From positions 3,229,001 through 3,293,000 of the forward strand of contig JACCIC010000049.1 in assembly GCA_018907035.1 (NCBI GenBank): DNA of 64,000 nt, read 5' to 3'. Below, one piece after another: positions 24,715 through 35,446 of this stretch. Both the position numbers and the translations under genes were made by a program. Position 1 is the first letter of the stretch, and every line of letters begins with the position of its first letter. The stretch comes from Sycobia sp. Sy_11. Taxonomy: Eukaryota > Arthropoda > Insecta > Hymenoptera > Epichrysomallidae. The notes beneath the pieces are model-generated. The model was not told where the DNA came from, did not search any database, and saw only the letters and a program-made list of their open reading frames with translations.

Positions 24715-25622
24715 CTGTGAGGTGGATGAAGAGATTAACTGATTAATGATAAGATTAACTCGAGGATGACGTTTTTCTATTAACTGGACATAAAAATGCT
24801 CTACTATTTTTAATATCAAATTCTCACGAACTATATGGCATTATTTTGCCATTGTCCGTGAAATGTGCATTAATCTGTTAAAATTTTCCAAGACTCGGGT
24901 TAGAGCATTAGAAATTTTGATATTTCCACCAGAATAAGATACAGATTTATATTTTCTAAATAATAAATTTAATTGATAAATTTGCTTTAATTAGTAATGA
25001 CATTACAAATGTTCTGATTCAAATTAGTCTCGTTAAGCATTGATCCGTCCAGAATAGATTAGGCAGAATTCATCGTTTGTTTTAATCTAGTTTCCTTATA
25101 AATAACATAGCAGCTTGATAAAAAATAACCGTTTCCCCCGAATTTCCTGCTACCTTTTAAAGCGAAAGTTATTTCGGTACTGGCTGCATCCTCTTATTAA
25201 AAGGTCATTAATCTTCTCATCTCCCAAGTTAAGGTGGTTCGAGCGTGACGAGTCAAAGACAATGTTATAGGAATCAATGCTCTTGTTTATTAATTATAAC
25301 TATTAAATTATAACTTTAAGAATTCGAGTACTAGTACTTTTTACATAGATCTTTACTAAAAAAGAATCTACAGAAAACAGTGACATCAATATTTTTAAAA
25401 AGAGCATGCAATACTATATCTATAGGTATACTAATCATATGAATGATACTATACTCGAAAGGCCAGCTTTGGTTGTTATAATGCTTCTAGCAAATCGAGT
25501 TACCGTCGAACCACCTTAACGGATCGGCAGAAGCTCTCGTACATCGACCTCGAAACATTCCAATTCGTATATAGCCTTGCCGCGTATTTGTATAGTTCGG
25601 GAACGATAATTCATGGACTCAC

Positions 25623-25913
25623 CGCCGCATCGATCGCGGGGACAGTCGTGCTGGAGGCCGTTCCGCCTGTAGCAGTCGCAGTCGCCCAGGACGACGCCGC
25701 CGTGCAGCTCGCGGGACGGCACCTGCTTCAGCCGATTGGCCTCCTTCTCCTCCAGCGACTCCTTCACGCAGAGCCGCTTGGGCCGGATGCGAATGGCTTT
25801 CGTTATGCAATCACGATTATTCCTGATGCCGAGCTTGTTGACGGCCGAGGGCTTCGTGCTGCTCTGTAAAATTATCGGCGGTGGCTCGATCGGGGCTTTT
25901 ATAATTGTCACGA
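25623..25913 (-). CDS. Internal coding exon of the cysteine-rich protein gene (two possible acceptors)
   Basis: The exon ends at an ideal donor, GCG|GTGAGT (phase 1), that matches the terminal exon at 24714. Two acceptors are possible. One, at 25864/25863 (ATAATTTTACAG|AGC), is phase 0 and fits the donor at 26550/26549. The other, at 25914/25913, has a long pyrimidine tract (CTTTACTATCCCTCCCAG) but phase 1, for which I found no matching upstream donor. Shared sequence includes SAVNKLGIRNNRDCITKAI, RIRPKRLCVKESLEEKEANR and GDCDCYRRNGLQHDCPRDRC, a basic segment followed by a cluster of cysteines. There is no ATG at the left edge of the frame, so it is not a first exon. Confidence 0.65.
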
Positions 25914-26291
25914 CTGGGAGGGATAGTAAAGGAGATGGGGGTGGGAACAATAGGTATGGTAAAGTACTGGTCTGTAATTTACGTTTTGATATCGATATGG
26001 AAGCCGATGTTGTCTGGGATCAGGAAATATGTGTCTTATCTCTTAATGAACGAATAGTAATATTTGCGAATCGATTTAGTGATCATGAAATCAATGTGCC
26101 TTCGTGAACAACAGTGGAATATATTGTATATTTAGAATAAGCAGGGTAAGTCTTTATCAGTTCAAATGAAATAAAGGAAATCCAGTGGCTAGACGACAAA
26201 AAAAAGGAACAATAAAACGAGATTAGTGTTACGTACGATTCGCATACTTAATTGGGTTCTTCGATTAGGGTAAGCAAGACACGTGTAACCG

Positions 26292-26296
<5 letters not shown>

Positions 26297-26341
<45 letters not shown>
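26297..26341. repeat. (TA)n microsatellite
   Basis: Lies between the large exon and the 25.6-25.9 kb exon of the cysteine-rich gene. Confidence 0.95.
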
Positions 26342-26343
<2 letters not shown>

Positions 26344-26468
26344 AAATGTCAAATGATGTTCTCTACCTAGAAATATATCTGACCTCGACCTGGACATCGA
26401 CGGTACAATACGACGCTTAAAATTTAAACACACGAACATCCAAGACACTTCGGCGTCGCCCCGCGCCT

Positions 26469-27211
26469 TCACTTCTTGTTCTTGCAGCAGCTCCTCATCG
26501 CCCTCTGCGCGAGCGAGTCGCACTTGTCCTGCATGCCGTCGCGCCTCACCGTGCAGGCCTTGTACCTGTTCACCCTCTCCCTGGGCACGGTAGCCGGGCA
26601 CTCGCGCCTGGCGACCCCCGCCACCGGCGAGCGCTGCCTGTTCCTGCACCTGGAGGCCGACGAGCTGCTCGACACGTGGTCCGCGAGCATGAGGGGCTTC
26701 TGGCAGCGCGGCGGCCCGTTGTACTCCGGTATCTTGGACGTGAGGGGCAGGTACTCGAAGCGCCGGCGGCCGCAGGCTCCCGGCGTTCGTCTGGTCGAGG
26801 CCGTTGCGCCGCGCGCAGTACGCGGGGAAGCCGTCGCACTTGGGCGGCGCGGGACTCGGGGGCGGTGGCGGACAGGGCGGCGGGGGGCAGGGGCGCGGGA
26901 AGGAGGACGAGGGGGGGCAGGGGTCGTGGCGCGCGGTCTGCTCGTCGTGGCTGTCGTTGCTGTCGAACGTTATCTTGGCGTTGGCGCGGCCGTAGTCGTC
27001 GACGGTCGCCTCGGCCCTGATCGCGGCCTTGATGCCGCCCCGGGGCCTGGGCGGGGTCTGCTGCTGCGGGACCGGGCAGCGCTGGACGAGGGCCACGTCG
27101 CCGCAGTCGCCGGGCGGTTTGTAGCGGGGCGAGTCCTCTTGCTCGCGCAGCTGCGCCACTCGGACCTCGCCCGGCTGATGGCTCAGCTGGTCCATCAGTT
27201 GGCCCATCATC
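26469..27211 (-). CDS. Large exon of a cysteine/proline-rich protein, with an apparent 1-nt frameshift
   Basis: The acceptor TCTCTTTCCGAG|G at 27212/27211 leads into a frame starting ATG ATG at 27210. The first part encodes GDCGDVALVQRCPVP, a Pro-rich hinge (CPPPPCPPPPPSPAPPKCDG) and CARRNGLDQTN. Near 26760-26775 coding character jumps to the frame one base later (FEYLPLTSKIPEYNGPPRCQ, then ECPATVPRERVNRYKAC), which runs to RSCCKNKK and TGA at 26471-26469. One extra base in CGGCCGCCGGCGCTTCG would explain this. The strong internal donor ACG|GTGAGG at 26550/26549 is phase 0 and would join the exon at 25863 in frame. No AATAAA or ATTAAA lies on this strand between 26469 and 25914, which favours splicing onward; but the 27 codons after the donor look coding, so a second C-terminus is possible. 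Confidence 0.6.
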
Positions 27212-28062
27212 CTCGGAAAGAGACGAATCGGAGTCCGTTAGGTTTCGTCGCGGTACGATACTCCCGCCTTATGACTACGCGATTATTGTCGGAGTGGCGT
27301 GGCGAGACATTTGATACACTGCAAAAGAGAAGCTCGAAACTTCTTCGTACTCGCTTCCCACTTTTGTACCGTTCTTATCACGTATAGCAAAAGCTGACTC
27401 TCTAAAATCCAGGTACTCGATCATCGTTCGATTCATTATAATGGTAAAATTAGACTCTTCCTCTTGGATTGTCACTCTCTTAAATGACGTTTTTAAAGAG
27501 CCATTTATGAGAGCGTATTAATCCCTAAACCATGAAAATTTAAAATTCCATTTGCACAAAAGTACTAAGATATATATAATGGGAAAATATCTCCCTTATT
27601 GTTACATTGTTGGCGTTAATATGATTTGACCGATTATTAAAAAAAATTCGATAATGTGTTGAATGAATAAATTTTAACTTTTATAAATTCCTATAACAAT
27701 AATGTAAATGTTATAGAAGTAACTCCAAAAATTGAAAACACCGACATAAATGAAAGTAGATTTTTTTATACTTCAGTTCGGATATTCATTCTACTGTCAA
27801 CTTTTAATCGCGGATAATTGAAATCGCACCATTTAGGATAAGAGCGCGGACGACATTTCTGAATAGATGAGACTTCGAAGTTCAGACCTCTAAGAGTTCT
27901 CTTAGGGAGTTATTTTGACTGATTATTCGCGATCGCGGATTCTTAAGGACTGTATGATTTTCGCACACCTGGACTTTAGAGAGATTATATTGTCAATCGC
28001 GTTACGAACGAATGAAAATGTCGTTACGCGCAAGCAGATATTTAGTATGAAATTTCAGGTAC

Positions 28063-28157
28063 TTCGTGATAGGATCCGCCTTGCACTTATCGGCTTCGAC
28101 GAGGAAGTACATTTTGCCCGGCATGGTTGCGTGCACGGGATGTTCCGTCTCCCAGGA
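28063..28157 (-). CDS. Probable upstream exon of the cysteine-rich gene
   Basis: After an acceptor-like GGCCAAGATAG| the frame reads SWETEHPVHATMPGKMYF and LVEADKCKADPIT and ends AA|GTACCT. The two leftover bases plus the first base of the exon at 27211 make one Lys codon, so phases agree across an 851-bp intron. It contains an in-frame ATG (28124-28122). The donor is not ideal and the acceptor tract is weak. The overlapping frame just upstream (RKRNGDVVHLLAKIVLGDG) also looks like protein, so a second 1-nt indel or a longer exon reaching about 28200 is possible. Confidence 0.4.
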
Positions 28158-28373
28158 CTATCTTGGCCAACAGGTGGACGACGTCGCCGTTCCTCTTGCG
28201 CTCGTTCGAGCGGACAATTATATATATATATATATGTACGAGACTAGAGTTACACGAGCCAGTGCCAGGGCCAGGCGTCTCACCGATCGAACGCAGGCAG
28301 AGGAGATATCGGATTTTTATTTTCCGTGATTAAATTGCCGCGACGACGTGGTGCGCAGGATGCTCTCCCTCCC

Positions 28374-28385
28374 TCTTTCTCTCTC

Positions 28386-28427
<42 letters not shown>

Positions 28428-28449
28428 TCTCTCCCTCTCTCTTTTTCTC
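28374..28449. repeat. (CT)n microsatellite
   Basis: Interrupted CT array. Confidence 0.95.
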
Positions 28450-30686
28450 TTGCCTTCTTTAGACACGCGCGGCTAATCGGCTGTCTTAAACGGACGTGGG
28501 CGACGCTCTTGATTAAATCTAGCGGCGAATCTTTGTTCCTACTGTTGTTCGGGGAAAAAATCAAATTGGCAGAGAGTTATTTTCGTTACCTGTGTACGAC
28601 GATGGCCTATATGTGTATAATCTTTACTTCAGCAGATACATAATAAATTGTAGAATTAACGCGAGCTGCCAACAAGTGGAACCCTAACGCAATTACTTCG
28701 GATAAACTTAGCCCCCGCAAAAACGGAGACATCGCTCGTAAATTAGATAATGAAGAATTCCGACTTTCTTCTCGATCTCGCACATAAAGCAGGGGTGGCA
28801 AATATAGCAAAAATCGATCCCTTTCGTCTATATGAATTCGAATCTCTTGGCAACCGAACTCCCCGCGGCGACGTTCATTATTAATAAATCGAATCAAATT
28901 ACCAATCCCTCGGTTATTCTCGGAGAGTTCAGGCGTGCCAATAGCCAACTAGCGCATCAAGTATTCCCGGCCTCGGACGATAATTATTTTACCCTCGGCT
29001 GCCGTGCTACGTGTTCATGTATAGATAAAGAGTCTCGGGGGCCAACGACCGGGTCCGCTTGTATAACGCCATATCACTACTCGTTACGAGAATAAAGGTG
29101 CCTCCCCCCCCCACGCCCCGTCGCGGGTGTAATTCGAGACTGTGGACGAACGGTATTTTAGATTCTGTCGACGGCTCGAAAATGCGTCCGAGGAGTGTAC
29201 GTCTACTACGGGATTCGAGGATTTTACCAGGTGCAAGCGTTCGATACACTAAATAGTCGGGTATACGCTATGGGCATGAAGTTTTTCTACATTTTCTTGG
29301 CTCAGAGAAAAAAAAAATGACGGGTTAATGTTCAATGCAATTGCAGTATAGAAGCTTCGCGATACGAAAGTTATGGAACGCAATGAATGTCGTGGGAGGG
29401 GGGGGGGTAATAAAAAACAAGTTACGTAGCAGTATCGTGGGAAGAAGAAAAAGAAGTTGGACGAAGCATAAAATTATAGTGCATGCGAGGGGAAGTAGGT
29501 TTACCTCTTTTTTAGACTCCGCTTTCTTGCGACAAGACATCGTTGATCAAGCTGTATATATGTATATACACTTGGTTGAATTTCAGTTATGCGTTGATAT
29601 GCTGTACGGTTGGCTTTCTGACGTGGCCGTGATCCCCGAAACTAGAAGCAAGGCGAAAATTAATTATTCCATATGGATTCATCATAATACACGAGGCAAT
29701 GAAATTTTACGTTCTCCTGATTATATAGGGAATTGCAGCAAGTATAGCCGTTCGTATCGTATATCAGTTTTATTAGTACATGTAAACAAGTATTAAAAAA
29801 AAAAAAAAAAACACTACTGAGCTCGACAACAAAATCACCGTTGCTCTTCACTCATTTAGGTATATGAACCGATTGGCGTTTCTTCCCACGCCCTTAAAAC
29901 ATTATATACACCTGCAGCTGCCTTGGAGCCAAGAGCAAAAAAACTTTACGATCCGTCGACTTTTAACAACTCGTCTGCCGAAAGAACCGCGAAGACTCAA
30001 AAGCCAAAATAGGCACGTACGCCCGTTTTTTTTCTTTCTTTCTTGTTTTTTACGATCTTACCCTCCCCCCCTCTCTTTTATTCGCTCTCCGAGCATTGGC
30101 ATCGGAAGCATAATATACAAATAAAGCGAGCAAGAAGAATCGGCGGAAACGTGCGAAACTCAATGGTACACACTCGTATAGTATGGTTTCCCCTGCGAAC
30201 GTGCGCCCGCGACGAATCGCGTCGGACTTTCAGCAAGAGGGGGGAGTGGGGCAGAAAAAACGAGAGTGGGCCAGGCGCATAATGCACGCGTTAAGGTGCG
30301 TATGCAAATTATCTTTCCGAGTCGACAGACCCTTATGCCGCTGCCTTTTGTGTTAACAGAGGGCGCGCCGCCGCGGGCGCGGAGATATTGCGCCTGCGCC
30401 CGCGAAAATCGGCTTGGCTTCGCAGTGTTTGGATACGAACTTTTTCAACTTCATACATATGCCGCCGTCTAAAAACTGTATTTGTTGATCTATATGTTGG
30501 GGGGCACTTTACGGTGTAATTAGAATGAATGCGCAGTCGAATTTATGCGGTGATTACGATGTTAAACGAGAATTTTCTAGGTTGGATCTGGATTGGGTTG
30601 TCATCTTTTGTGTAGTTTATTTAAAAGAGGTTCAGATGATGTCAAAATTTATTATTCGAAAAGATTTCGCTACAATGCCATTACAA

Positions 30687-30687
<1 letters not shown>

Positions 30688-30751
<64 letters not shown>
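30688..30751. repeat. (TA)n microsatellite, split
   Basis: Two (TA)n blocks joined by TATTATTAT. Confidence 0.95.
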
Positions 30752-30752
<1 letters not shown>

Positions 30753-31139
30753 TTATTTATTTATTTATACATCAATGTACGTTCAAAGTTCTAATTCAAA
30801 TATTCACAAAAATAATGTAATTGCAATTTCAGCCGTCATTCAAACATATGAATCACTTGCAAAAGAACCCACATGGCATTATATATCGCAGTAATATTTC
30901 TGTGATATTGTAAGATTGTCTAAATATTGCTGTGATATATATATATATAATGCTATCTGGGAAGTACAATTCTAGAATAATTAAAAGTGCATAATTTATA
31001 TATGCATATGTATATATACGGCCGTGACAAAGTAAAGTCGTAAAATTAGTCCCGCGGAGGTTAGAAATGGAACCGTGAAAAGAAAAGGAGATCAAGTATA
31101 TTTCTATATAAATACCTTTTTTTAATCGCGAAACATATC

Positions 31140-31380
31140 CAGGTTAGCTGGCGGACGATTTGTATAACGAACGGCGAATTTTTACGCAGCGCGGCCGTCG
31201 AGTTCTTCAACTGGGAATTTTTACTGCGCCATCGGGAGGGCGCGGTGACGGGACGGGAATCGGGCGGTGAGAAAAGTGGAAAACGAGAAATTTCGTCACA
31301 TATCAAGGCGCGCGCGCGCGAGTCCGCGAGGGGTCTAAAGTGAAGTGCGAGTCGTCTCCCTCCCCCTCCCTCTCCTCGTC
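31140..31380 (+). promoter_or_regulatory. CpG-rich patch, candidate promoter of the 31.4 kb exon
   Basis: GC/CpG-rich DNA between AT-rich flanks, with (CG)n-like sequence at 31304-31320, immediately before the ATG and donor at 31381-31494. No core promoter motif could be assigned with certainty. Confidence 0.3.
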
Positions 31381-31494
31381 ATGTGCTCGCTTCATTTTTT
31401 TTCTGTTTGTTTTTCTTCTCCTTCTATGTTCCCGGTGCTCGGTCGCGATTCGCGACGACTCTGCGCGCACGTCATCGCCCATTACATATTACAG
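31381..31494 (+). CDS. Possible short first coding exon in a CpG-rich patch
   Basis: ATG at 31381 (or the second in-frame ATG at 31426) leads to a consensus donor ATTACAG|GTAGGT at 31494/31495, phase 0. From the second ATG it reads MFPVLGRDSRRLCAHVIAHY then ILQ. The segment between the ATGs is pyrimidine-rich and may be leader. Flanking DNA (31140-31570) is CpG-rich, as expected of a promoter. A ratchet-type splice site follows at 37798. No downstream exon was identified. It could be an alternative first exon of the 49 kb gene or of another gene. Confidence 0.35.
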
Positions 31495-31823
31495 GTAGGT
31501 ACATGGATCGCGCGAATCGAATCGAAGACCGAAAGCTGAAATGGCTCGTCGCGTGATTGGAGGATCGGGCGAAAAGTTTAAGCCGTGCGAATGATTTACG
31601 ATACGATTTGTTACTCGTTGTAAAAATTTATTTTTGCAGTAAATCGGACGAAATTAATTATTTTATACGTAGAGAGTAGTATGTCTCGTTTAATATTCTA
31701 TTCAATATATTTGTTATAGATAAGACTGAAACATAACAATCTAATTTACAAAGTTACAATGTAAAATGTAGCTCCAGTGAGTTTTTCATTTTGGTTGAAT
31801 TCTTCTCGAATTCTAGGTAATTT

Positions 31824-31878
31824 ATTTAGTTGTATAATTTACAACAGTTCATATACATTTAGTTGTATAATACAACAG
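31824..31878. repeat. Short direct duplication
   Basis: ATTTAGTTGTATAAT followed by TTACAACAG, then ATTTAGTTGTATAATACAAC 33 bp later. A local duplication in AT-rich DNA. Confidence 0.7.
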
Positions 31879-32611
31879 AAATGATTGAAAAAAAAATTAA
31901 ATTTAACTTGATTTTATTTACATGAAAATTCTAATTTTTTATAATAATATTTAAAACAAAGATTCATTTCAGCATAAAAACATTTGTGCTTATAGTATGC
32001 GATACATTACTGTTAAACCAGCTCTTACCGCTATTAGAGTATAAGTATATATAAATTTTATTGAATAATTCAAAAAAAATTTTATTTTGCACAAAAAACC
32101 TGATAAAATTGGAACCCACTGAAAGAAAAGATTGAAAATCAACTGTAATTTATCTTTTATTTATTACAATTACAATAACGTACAATTGAAAGGTTCGATA
32201 CTCCGATAAATCGGGCGAAAAATCGTAATTATCCAAAACAGCGTAAAGCTCAGCACTTTCAAAAGAATCCGAGCCTTGATCACTCTATCATTCTGTCGGC
32301 CGGTAATTGTTTCGCACTTTCCAAACCCCACCCCGCCGGTTTGTCGAGACTGGAACCAATGTCGCTCGGATGCACATCCTGTTAAGAGAGAAAAAAAACA
32401 GCATAAAAAAGAAAGAAATAACGAAAGAGAGAAAAGAGGAAAAAAAACAGTGTACATGTCGCGACCGCTTCGCTGCCAAAAATACACATCCCCCTAATAT
32501 CCTACCCCGGAAAACGTATCAGTCACACCTCGGGGCAGCGCGTATCTTCACGCTCTATATATCTCTATATATCAAGGTATATATGTATATGTATATGTAG
32601 GTGTATGTATG

Positions 32612-32614
<3 letters not shown>

Positions 32615-32671
<57 letters not shown>
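32615..32671. repeat. (TA)n microsatellite with ATGT/CATA edges
   Basis: Flanked left by GTATGTAT and right by CATACATA, making the whole region a large palindrome. Confidence 0.95.
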
Positions 32672-32675
<4 letters not shown>

Positions 32676-33022
32676 CATACATATATACGTACACGTTTCT
32701 CGCCCTCGTCCATTAGCCGATTTTCCAGTCTAGTCCGCGACCGCGTTTATTTTCGTCGTACTCTCTGTATAAATGCTGCAGCCTGTATTTTATATATAGA
32801 TATATAACTTGAGCTTCGATCGGTGCTATATATATTATTGGATTGAACGACGGTGCGAATCGCTACGAAGCATCACAAGCGGCTCTTTATATATATACAC
32901 GCGAAATTATTTACGAGGCTGCCGGGTTATACAGAGAGAATGAGGGGAGGGAAGGGTACAAAAAAGTATAAAGCGAGGGGGCAGGGAGCGGAAGGGGAGC
33001 GAGAAATAAATCGCAAGAACGC

Positions 33023-33027
33023 ATATA

Positions 33028-33090
<63 letters not shown>

Positions 33091-33133
33091 AGGAGAGCGA
33101 CGGGGGTCGTCGCACTCCCTCTCTCCTGCACTC

Positions 33134-33172
<39 letters not shown>
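33023..33172. repeat. (TA)n array plus (CT)n array
   Basis: (TA)n at 33023-33090 and (CT)n at 33128-33172 separated by 37 bp of GC-rich DNA. Confidence 0.95.
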
Positions 33173-33173
<1 letters not shown>

Positions 33174-33466
33174 GCGCGGGCATATAATATATATTAGAGC
33201 TGAAGCCGCGGGCAGATCGCTCGATATATACACCGCGCGACTGTAGAGCGCTCGCGCGCATCATGCACTCGTAAATTAGACTCTCGTAGCCCTTAAATCT
33301 CGCATCCGGGACTGTGTAGATATAGTATGTAATGTGTATATATATATAGATTCTACTTCTCGACCCTTTTCCCGCTCGCGCGCCTCGATCCTCCAGTATA
33401 TGTACGAGCCCTGTGTATGTTACCCGGATGATGTCCCCGAGCACACGTTGATGCGACTGTCCCTTT

Positions 33467-33470
<4 letters not shown>

Positions 33471-33506
<36 letters not shown>
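33471..33506. repeat. (TA)n microsatellite
   Basis: About 18 units. Confidence 0.95.
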
Positions 33507-33507
<1 letters not shown>

Positions 33508-34170
33508 CGCTCAGTTGTAGGTGTATCGTAACGTAGGCACTTCTCATTATCGAGCTTGTGCACAACGCAGGGCCATCGAAAACATTGACTTGTACGAGAG
33601 CGCGGATAATGATGGGTAATTATCTGTACCCCGAGAGAGACGATGATCGTGCGCAAACGTTACTGTAAATTTCTATGATGCGCCTGGCAGTTCTGTAATT
33701 TGCATGGTCGTGTGGCACGTATTTTTAGAACCTTTGTTTGTCGTATATTTATTATCCGTTCGCGGAGCTTCTTTCAAATACAAAAGGTGCGAATTACTGA
33801 AATCCTGTGTCAATTCAACGTCCGATAAGATTTGTATAGTGTATATAATGTACATACACGTGGAAATGTGTACATAAGTAATTAATCAGTGATTGAACAT
33901 ATCTCAGTTTGCAGTAGTTGTCACTGATTCAAATTTAGAAGTTCCTACGAGGAGGAAGTTGAATTTGGGTTGGTAATTTTAAGAATTTTTGGATGATTAT
34001 GGTCCTAGTGTTGGAGGTCGTGAAGGATCTTTTTTTTCAAATAGTTAATTCCTTGTCGTCCCAATATATGTTTGTCTTTCAGTGCCTGCGCATTATTGAC
34101 TCTTGAAAGAAGAGTAGATTCGGGATGTATATTTTTTCACTCAAAGAACTCTTCCGAACGCGGAAATAAC

Positions 34171-34199
34171 AAAATGCAATGACTGCACCATTGCATTTT
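34171..34199. repeat. Perfect 11-bp inverted repeat with 7-nt loop
   Basis: AAAATGCAATG and CATTGCATTTT around ACTGCAC. It lies in AT-rich gene-free DNA. Possibly a foldback remnant. Confidence 0.75.
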
Positions 34200-35016
34200 A
34201 TTAATGATACTCACATACAGTGTCAAAAAATATAGACTCGTCAGTCTGTTCCTCTTTGTTACACACTGAACACTCCGCTGTTTTCACCAGTTATCATCGT
34301 ATACATATGGGTGCTTTCGTAAACACACCGGCCTGTCACATTTACCACCAAAATCTTGATTTCAGCTTTGAATTTGTTCAAACGAAGAAATATCCTTTCC
34401 CAATCATTTTCTCGCTCTTGGCGTGATTAAGTTTTTCTTTTTTCCAATTCTTTTTTTTTCAGTTCTTTCTTGGCCCTTGCAATCAGCTTACGATAAAGTG
34501 TCCGTGACAGCCCCAACTTTTATAGAAGTATCAAGAGGCTCTCAATGTCGATCGATAGTCCTATGATGGCATACTAAGCACGATCGAGATATATATATAC
34601 CAATATAATTCTTCTTTCGTAGAGGAGTACGGAATGACTCCAAACTATTCGAAGCTTTAACAGCACAAGATCCTTAAAACACTCAACTTCATAATTTCTA
34701 GTCTTAGACCCCGATTTTGATCGATTTATCTCTTCTATAGCTTGTCACAAGGATTCTACAATTTTCTCCTTGAGCTATTCATTCCAGTATTTATTCCATA
34801 GAAGTTGATTGTATAAAAAAGTACCAAGATAGTTATGATTATTAGTTAGTATTATTCTTTTAGCTCCTGTCCATCACCTATGATAAGTTTCAAAATTTTC
34901 ATCCGCTTGCATCTCATGTTTAAGACAATCACCATGATTTTAATTAGATTAAGCACAAGATTAATACTTTTATGTCACTGATCGGAAAGGGATAACGATT
35001 ATGAGAATAAGTTTAC

Positions 35017-35019
<3 letters not shown>

Positions 35020-35061
<42 letters not shown>
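35020..35061. repeat. (TA)n microsatellite
   Basis: About 20 units. Confidence 0.95.
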
Positions 35062-35063
<2 letters not shown>

Positions 35064-35336
35064 GTTTAGTTTGCACAATGATTTTGCGTTAATTTACAAT
35101 TTTGATTGTCTGATGGACAACTGAGTGATTTTAGTAATGTAAAATAGTAAACAGACATTCTATCACGGTGTGTTTTTGTCTGAGAGGGGCGGGGGTTTCC
35201 ATGTTATACATAATACATCTGTTTTTGAGTAATTGAATCATTTACGGCTGTGACGAATAGTCTAAGGGACACCTAGGTCTTCCGACAAGTACACATAGTC
35301 ATGGAAGAGCGGTTTTTCACATGGAATAGTACATTT

Positions 35337-35446
35337 CTTACCGAGGCCGGAAAAGCTTTATTTACGAAACGAGAGGTTTGTGGCCCGAGGCGAAGCCGAA
35401 GGTTGCGAAGGGGGTTCGTAAAAAAGGCTTTTCGTACTAGGTAAAG
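35337..35446. mobile_element. Small palindromic MITE-like element
   Basis: Two imperfect inverted arms of about 33 bp, 35338-35371 and 35414-35446, share the pattern CTTACC...GAAAAGC...TTTACGAAAC read inward. The 42-bp centre is G-rich with short GAGGC/GAAGCCGAAGG repeats. No coding capacity and no clear target-site duplication, so it could be a non-autonomous DNA transposon or another foldback sequence. Confidence 0.35.

Larger units (their letters stand above)
28238..31139. other. Gene-poor stretch between the cysteine-rich gene and the 31 kb CpG patch
   Basis: (CT)n at 28374, poly-A near 29796-29810, a G9 run near 29399 and a split (TA)n at 30688-30751. A CpG-rich patch at 30130-30450 could be regulatory. 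Upstream exons or the promoter of the minus-strand gene probably lie here but could not be fixed. Confidence 0.45.

Noticed and set aside
25588..26107. Plus-strand frames over the 25.6-25.9 kb exon
   Set aside because: Shadows of the minus-strand exon, which has matching donor and acceptor.
26248..27210. Full 320-codon minus-strand frame as one protein
   Set aside because: Only its first part looks coding; after about 26770 the real coding signal is in another frame and the end runs into (TA)n.
26476..27387. 303-codon plus-strand frame opposite the cysteine-rich exon
   Set aside because: Shadow of the GC-rich minus-strand coding exon; Gly/Arg/Ala/Val composition and no splice support.
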